Source: Bacteriovoracaceae bacterium UBA6153 (GTDB lineage Bacteria > Bdellovibrionota > Bacteriovoracia > Bacteriovoracales > Bacteriovoracaceae). Taken from it: DNA of 64,000 nucleotides. A program made the translations under genes and the position numbers. Each line of letters opens with the position of its first letter. Position 1 is the stretch's first letter. The DNA lies in the NCBI GenBank assembly GCA_002428265.1, contig DIUR01000030.1:1-64000 (forward strand), written 5' to 3'. This document shows, one piece after another, positions 60,180-64,000 of this stretch. The notes under the pieces were generated by a model. That model was not told the DNA's origin. It ran no database searches and saw only the letters and a list, made by a program, of their open reading frames with translations.

Positions 60180-61790
60180 ATGAGTAATAAAAAAAGTGGC
60201 GCTCTATTTGTTGGTATGGGAATTTTTCTCAGCAGAATTGCTGGTCTTCTAAGAGAGAGGGCCTTTGCCCACTATTTTGGAAATTCTGATGCCGGAGACG
60301 CTTTTAAAGCAGCATTGAAAATTCCAAATTTTCTTCAAAATCTTTTTGGAGAAGGTGTTCTTTCCGCATCGTTCATTCCCGTCTACGCCGGTCTTCTGGC
60401 CCGTGAACATAATGAGAATACTCCTAATCCCGAAGATCACCTCGAAGCTTCTAAAGTGGCCATGACCATCGGTACACTACTCTTTCTCATGACACTTTTT
60501 TTAGTGGTAGGTGGAATTGCTGCAACTCCATTTTTAATTGATACCATTGCCCCGGGGTTTGAAGGTGGTAAGCGCGAACTGACAATCAAGCTTGTTCAGA
60601 TTTTCTTTCCTGGCACAGGTTTAGTCGTCATGTCGGCCTGGTGTCTGGGGATCCTCAATAGTCATAGAAGATTTTTTCTTTCTTATGCTGCTCCGGTAAT
60701 CTGGAACATCTCGATCATTGCGACTTTGCTCTTTTTTGGAAACGGAACTTCACAATACGATCTTGCTATTATTGCGGGATGGGGACTCGTTCTCGGAAGC
60801 TTTCTTCAAGTTGCCGTTCAAATTCCAACGACAATAAAGTTATTAAAATATTTTAAACCACGCCTCGACACTAAAGTTCTGCATGTCAGAATCATCATGA
60901 AAAATTTTGTTCCAAGTGTAATTTCTCGTGGAGTTGTCCAGGTCAGCTCTTATATTGATAACATACTGGCCAGTTTACTGCCGACTGGTGCAGTTTCCAA
61001 TCTTGCTTTTGCTCAGACTATTTATGTTCTGCCTGTCTCTTTGTTCGGGATGAGTATTTCAGCAAGCGAGCTTCCTGAAATGAGCTCTATCATCGGCTCA
61101 CCTGAAGAAATATACGCAAAATTAAGAGATAGATTACAGCGTGGGATTCAAAGAATTAGTTTTTTCATTGTGCCTTCACTATGCGCTTTTCTCATTCTTG
61201 GGGATGTTCTCGTCTCTGCTTTGTACCAGACAGGGGAGTTTACAGAAAAAGACACCCACGTTGTCTGGATCGTTCTCATCGGATCAAGCGTAGGCCTTCT
61301 TGCCTCTACAATAGGACGACTTTATTCGAGCACTTTCTTTTCATTAAAAGACACCCGCACAACATTAAATTTTGCTTTTATCAGAATCTTTTTTACGACA
61401 GCACTTGGGTATTTATTTGCTTTTAAATTAGCTCCCATGATCAGCACAGATCCGGTCTATGCAACAGCGGGACTCACATCTTCGGCCGGCATCAGCGGCT
61501 GGATAGAGTTCACACTGCTTAGACGCAAGCTCAACTCTATCATCGGAAAAACTGGCGTCGATTTCAGGTATCAATCAAAACTTTGGGGCTCTGCTATGAT
61601 CGCTGCCTCATTTGCTCTTTTTGTAAAATGGTTCGTGCTCTTTGGTTTTTTTACTCATCCCATTCCAAGAGCGTTTTTCGTATTGGGAATTTACGGATGT
61701 CTTTATTTTGGAATTACTTATCTTATAAAAATTGAAGAATCGCAGACCATTATCAATAAATTGAAATCTAAAATATTGAGACGAGGATAA
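60180..61790 (+). CDS. murJ: Lipid II flippase MurJ (MviN)
   Basis: 536 aa, about 14 transmembrane helices. The family's N-terminal signature is present: GIFLSRIAGLLRERAFAHYFG followed by FKAALKIPNFLQNLFGEGVLSASFIPVY. It moves lipid II to the periplasmic face for peptidoglycan synthesis. It is followed 4 bp later by the marC gene, so co-transcription is likely. Confidence 0.95.
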   Translation: MSNKKSGALFVGMGIFLSRIAGLLRERAFAHYFGNSDAGDAFKAALKIPNFLQNLFGEGVLSASFIPVYAGLLAREHNENTPNPEDHLEASKVAMTIGTLLFLMTLFLVVGGIAATPFLIDTIAPGFEGGKRELTIKLVQIFFPGTGLVVMSAWCLGILNSHRRFFLSYAAPVIWNISIIATLLFFGNGTSQYDLAIIAGWGLVLGSFLQVAVQIPTTIKLLKYFKPRLDTKVLHVRIIMKNFVPSVISRGVVQVSSYIDNILASLLPTGAVSNLAFAQTIYVLPVSLFGMSISASELPEMSSIIGSPEEIYAKLRDRLQRGIQRISFFIVPSLCAFLILGDVLVSALYQTGEFTEKDTHVVWIVLIGSSVGLLASTIGRLYSSTFFSLKDTRTTLNFAFIRIFFTTALGYLFAFKLAPMISTDPVYATAGLTSSAGISGWIEFTLLRRKLNSIIGKTGVDFRYQSKLWGSAMIAASFALFVKWFVLFGFFTHPIPRAFFVLGIYGCLYFGITYLIKIEESQTIINKLKSKILRRG

Positions 61791-61794
61791 TACT

Positions 61795-62445
61795 ATGGAA
61801 GTAAGCCCTGCTATTAGTGATGTTTTAAAATATGCAATCACTCTTATTTCAATTATCAATCCTCTTGGGGCCATTCCCGTCTTTTTAGGACTCACTAGAA
61901 ATCATAAAAACCTCAATACTAAAAACGTCACGAATACCTGCTCGATTGCCTGCGGGACAACTATTATAGTTAGTTTAGTTATTGGCCAGGCACTGCTTAA
62001 TTTTTTCAGCATCTCACTTGCCTCTTTCACTATTGGCGGTGGGCTTCTTTTATTCATGACGGCCTTCAGTATGATTTCCGGGCACCAATCAAATACAAAA
62101 ATTAACAACGAAGAAATTCGCTCAGTTGATTTTGAAAGAGAAATTGGCGTTATTCCGCTGGCGATTCCACTTTTATCAGGCCCCGGCGCGATTTCCACAT
62201 CAATTATTCATGCCAAAAATTTCACGACGACCACTCACTGGGTGGCCGGAATCTTTATGGTTCTCGTAGTAACACTCATCATAAAAATTGTTTTGAGTTA
62301 CGCAGATAAAATTGGTGAGAAATTAGGCCAGCTTGGTCTTAACGTTATGACGAGAATCATGGGTCTTATTCTTATGGCCATGGCGATTGAAATGATTGCT
62401 TATGGTATTAAAGAAATCATGCCTATCTTAAAAGAGACATTCTAA
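61795..62445 (+). CDS. MarC family integral membrane protein
   Basis: 216 aa, six membrane helices. Typical pattern: ITLISIINPLGAIPVFLGLT start, PLAIPLLSGPGAISTSII in the middle, and RIMGLILMAMAIEMIAYGIKE at the end. Function of MarC/UPF0056 proteins is not established; a transporter is suspected. Coupled to murJ by a short gap. Confidence 0.92.
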   Translation: MEVSPAISDVLKYAITLISIINPLGAIPVFLGLTRNHKNLNTKNVTNTCSIACGTTIIVSLVIGQALLNFFSISLASFTIGGGLLLFMTAFSMISGHQSNTKINNEEIRSVDFEREIGVIPLAIPLLSGPGAISTSIIHAKNFTTTTHWVAGIFMVLVVTLIIKIVLSYADKIGEKLGQLGLNVMTRIMGLILMAMAIEMIAYGIKEIMPILKETF

Positions 62446-62540
62446 AAATAACAATAGAATCCTGACCAAATCCAGACGAGCTAATTAGCTCAATGTCACT
62501 TATATTCATTACACATTAATATTTCAATGGAGGGATTGTT

Positions 62541-62693
62541 ATGTGGAATGCATTTACAAATTTACTGACAAAATTTATGAATACAATATCAAAGCGCGAT
62601 ACTAAAGAAACATGGAATCTTCTTGAGATGCGCCAAAGAACTAATCTCGAGAACTTGGAAGACCTAAAAAAGCTTCGTATCAAGAATTTTTAG
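62541..62693 (+). CDS. Small protein, unknown function
   Basis: 50 aa, too short for a standard ORF search. Strong site GGAGGGATTGTT-ATG. Sequence starts MWNAFTNLLTKFMNTISKRD and ends LEDLKKLRIKNF, amphipathic helical. Followed 41 bp later by the Bax-inhibitor-like gene on the same strand. No hydrophobic signal. Ribosome-binding site and spacing support that it is translated. Confidence 0.6.
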   Translation: MWNAFTNLLTKFMNTISKRDTKETWNLLEMRQRTNLENLEDLKKLRIKNF

Positions 62694-62734
62694 GAGTATA
62701 ATTTTGATACAACTTTTTAAGGGGTATGAATTAT

Positions 62735-63454
62735 ATGGAAAGTAATCAAAGAAAATATAATAGTCTCGATGTGGATTCACGCGCGGTTGCAACTGCGGGT
62801 TTCATGACGAGAGTTTATCAATGGATGTTTATCGGTGTTTTATTAACAGCTGGTATCTCAACTTACATTGGGACAAATGAGCAGCTAGCAATGTCTATTG
62901 CTGCCAACAGAGGACTCTTCTGGGTTTTAGTTATCGCTCAGATTGGTGTGGTTATTGGTCTCTCAGCAATGATCAACAAAATGTCTACTGCCATGGCACT
63001 AGGACTTTTCTTTCTCTACTCTGCACTAACAGGTGTAACTCTCTCAGTAATCTTTTTAATGTACACTCAAGCTAGTATCCAATCAGCATTTTTCACAACG
63101 GCCATTGGCTTTGGTGGACTTTCTGCATTTGGATTTTTTACTAAAAGAGACTTAGGCCCTATTGGAACATTTTGTTCGATGGGACTATTTGGATTAATCG
63201 GTTACAGTCTTCTTGCTTTTTTCTTTCCTGCTATGATGGGTGGAGCAGCGGGGCTAGTATTTAGCTTAGTTGGACTTCTCATTTTTGCGGGGCTCACTGC
63301 CTATGACACTCAGAAAATTAAAACGATGGGGCAAATGGCAAGAAGCGATGAAGAAAGATCAAAAATTTCTGTCATCGGCGCTCTTACCTTATACCTCGAT
63401 TTCATTAACCTTTTCATGATTATCTTAAGATTTACAGGCGATAGACGCAGATAA
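62735..63454 (+). CDS. Bax inhibitor-1/YccA family membrane protein
   Basis: 239 aa; AAGGGG at 62719-62724 suits ATG 62735 better than ATG 62726. Seven membrane helices; family signature FMTRVYQWMFIGVLLTAGISTYI at the start, and GLTAYDTQKIK near residue 185-195. In bacteria these proteins (YccA, YetJ) are linked to calcium leak or FtsH regulation. Ends at a strong terminator. Confidence 0.93.
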   Translation: MESNQRKYNSLDVDSRAVATAGFMTRVYQWMFIGVLLTAGISTYIGTNEQLAMSIAANRGLFWVLVIAQIGVVIGLSAMINKMSTAMALGLFFLYSALTGVTLSVIFLMYTQASIQSAFFTTAIGFGGLSAFGFFTKRDLGPIGTFCSMGLFGLIGYSLLAFFFPAMMGGAAGLVFSLVGLLIFAGLTAYDTQKIKTMGQMARSDEERSKISVIGALTLYLDFINLFMIILRFTGDRRR

Positions 63455-63461
63455 AAAATAT

Positions 63462-63487
63462 AAGGCACTGTAAAGTGCCTTTTTTTT
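63462..63487 (+). terminator. Intrinsic terminator
   Basis: AAGGCACT (63462-63469), GTAA, AGTGCCTT (63474-63481) then eight T's in total. Confidence 0.9.
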
Positions 63488-63551
63488 GGTTCTCTTATAG
63501 AGATCAGAAGTGATAGGATTCTGGAGTTAATTACAAACATGGAGTTCTTAA

Positions 63552-63899
63552 ATGAAAACATTGCTTGCTGCTTTAATTCTTCTATCATCAATATCCGCAA
63601 TGGCCGCTGATAAAGTTGTTAACTGTACTAAAAAAAGTAACGTCAACCACACTCTGGTTATGACTTATGAGATCCCAACTCTAAAAATTAAAACTGTTAC
63701 AATCACTAATCCAAATCCTGAAACTGAAGAGATGGAAAGTAAGACGATTCGTCCACTGGGACAAATGCCTTGGCAAAACTTTGCTTTCTTAGTTTCTCTT
63801 CCAATGGGAAGAAACATGATTGTTCCATTTTCTGTTTTCACGCAATCGCCTTCTTCTGAAGTGATTCTTGATTCATCAATTCAGTACAAGTGTAAATAA
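63552..63899 (+). CDS. Small secreted protein, unknown function
   Basis: 115 aa with signal peptide MKTLLAALILLSSISAMAA. The mature part is beta-rich with cysteines near each end (VVNCTKK and IQYKCK) that could form a disulfide. GGAG lies 8 nt before ATG. No family recognised. Convergent with the partial gene at the right edge. Confidence 0.72.
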   Translation: MKTLLAALILLSSISAMAADKVVNCTKKSNVNHTLVMTYEIPTLKIKTVTITNPNPETEEMESKTIRPLGQMPWQNFAFLVSLPMGRNMIVPFSVFTQSPSSEVILDSSIQYKCK

Positions 63900-63910
63900 T
63901 TTATTAGATT

Positions 63911-64000
63911 TTAAATTAAGACTGATTTAATTTTTTGAACGATCTCGGCCACTTCGTTTTTTGCCAGGAATGGAGAAAATGAAAAACGAAGGGCCGCTCT
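63911..64000 (-). CDS. C-terminal end of a class V aminotransferase / cysteine desulfurase-like protein (partial)
   Basis: Last 29 codons plus stop of a gene that continues past the right edge. The peptide begins RAALRFSFSPFLAKNEVAEI and ends QKIKSVLI. The strand-then-helix ending with a basic-aromatic SFSPF is typical of class V aminotransferases (cysteine desulfurase, kynureninase, SufS). Too short to name. Confidence 0.5.
   Translation of the reverse strand, partial: RAALRFSFSPFLAKNEVAEIVQKIKSVLI

Noticed and set aside
1..64000. Insertion sequences, prophage, integrases or tRNA genes
   Set aside because: No transposase, integrase, phage structural gene or tRNA cloverleaf was recognised. 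Coding density and base composition look uniform by eye.

Overview
The window is low-GC, gene-dense bacterial chromosome. The gene mix suggests a motile Gram-negative predator-type lineage: heptose kinase and heptosyltransferase (LPS core), MotAB, MurJ, system II cytochrome c maturation, a SWIB protein with a histone-H1-like tail, several large secreted proteins without recognisable domains, and secreted trypsin-like proteases. Bdellovibrionota, probably Bacteriovoracales, is my best inference from gene content. No rRNA gene lies in the window to prove it.

Layout. 1-344: promoter and leader of what looks like an rRNA operon, reading left out of the window. 384-3886: pheST. 3980-4451: a free-standing non-coding RNA gene with a near-consensus promoter, a cyclic-di-GMP-I (GEMM) type aptamer and a strong terminator. 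4455-7293: cmk, a heptosyltransferase and hldA (LPS core). 7408-13162: lytic transglycosylase, YyaL-type thioredoxin-domain protein, CaiB/BaiF CoA-transferase, a small secreted protein, a methyltransferase and a YiiX-like papain-fold protein. 13249-18218: three secreted proteins of unknown function; two share a C-terminal NRY motif, and the first has a sigma-28-like promoter. 18419-30028: TPR protein, NIF3, a putA-proC-DUF4442 operon, SWIB protein, cytochrome c and thiamine pyrophosphokinase. 30025-36346: penicillin-acylase homologue, DUF1624 protein, ResB and CcsA.

36367-42648 is the most unusual block. A leftward unit (TusA-like sulfur carrier, SxtJ-like, SxtK/DUF5989-like, SxtI/NodU-type carbamoyltransferase) is divergent from a rightward pair (cysteine-rich PP-loop ATPase, cysteine desulfurase), and a GDSL/SGNH protein follows convergently. 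This combines a complete-looking sulfur relay with a carbamoylation module. I infer that it makes a thiolated and carbamoylated envelope molecule or metabolite.

42701-51786: secreted proteins, aldo/keto reductase, two paralogous secreted serine proteases, DUF3050 protein, winged-helix regulator, and a LysR-CCA-GNAT operon. 51890-54049: fusA with its own promoter and terminator, outside any str operon. 54282-60138: motAB and a divergent 751-aa asparagine-rich repeat protein, each behind a sigma-28-like promoter, and a small helical protein with a similar promoter. 60180-64000: MurJ, MarC, a 50-aa small protein, a Bax-inhibitor-1 family protein, a small secreted protein, and the C-terminal end of a class V aminotransferase.

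All family calls come from reading motifs in the translations; no database search was run. Starts were moved from the longest ORF where a Shine-Dalgarno sequence, signal peptide or promoter position argued for it.
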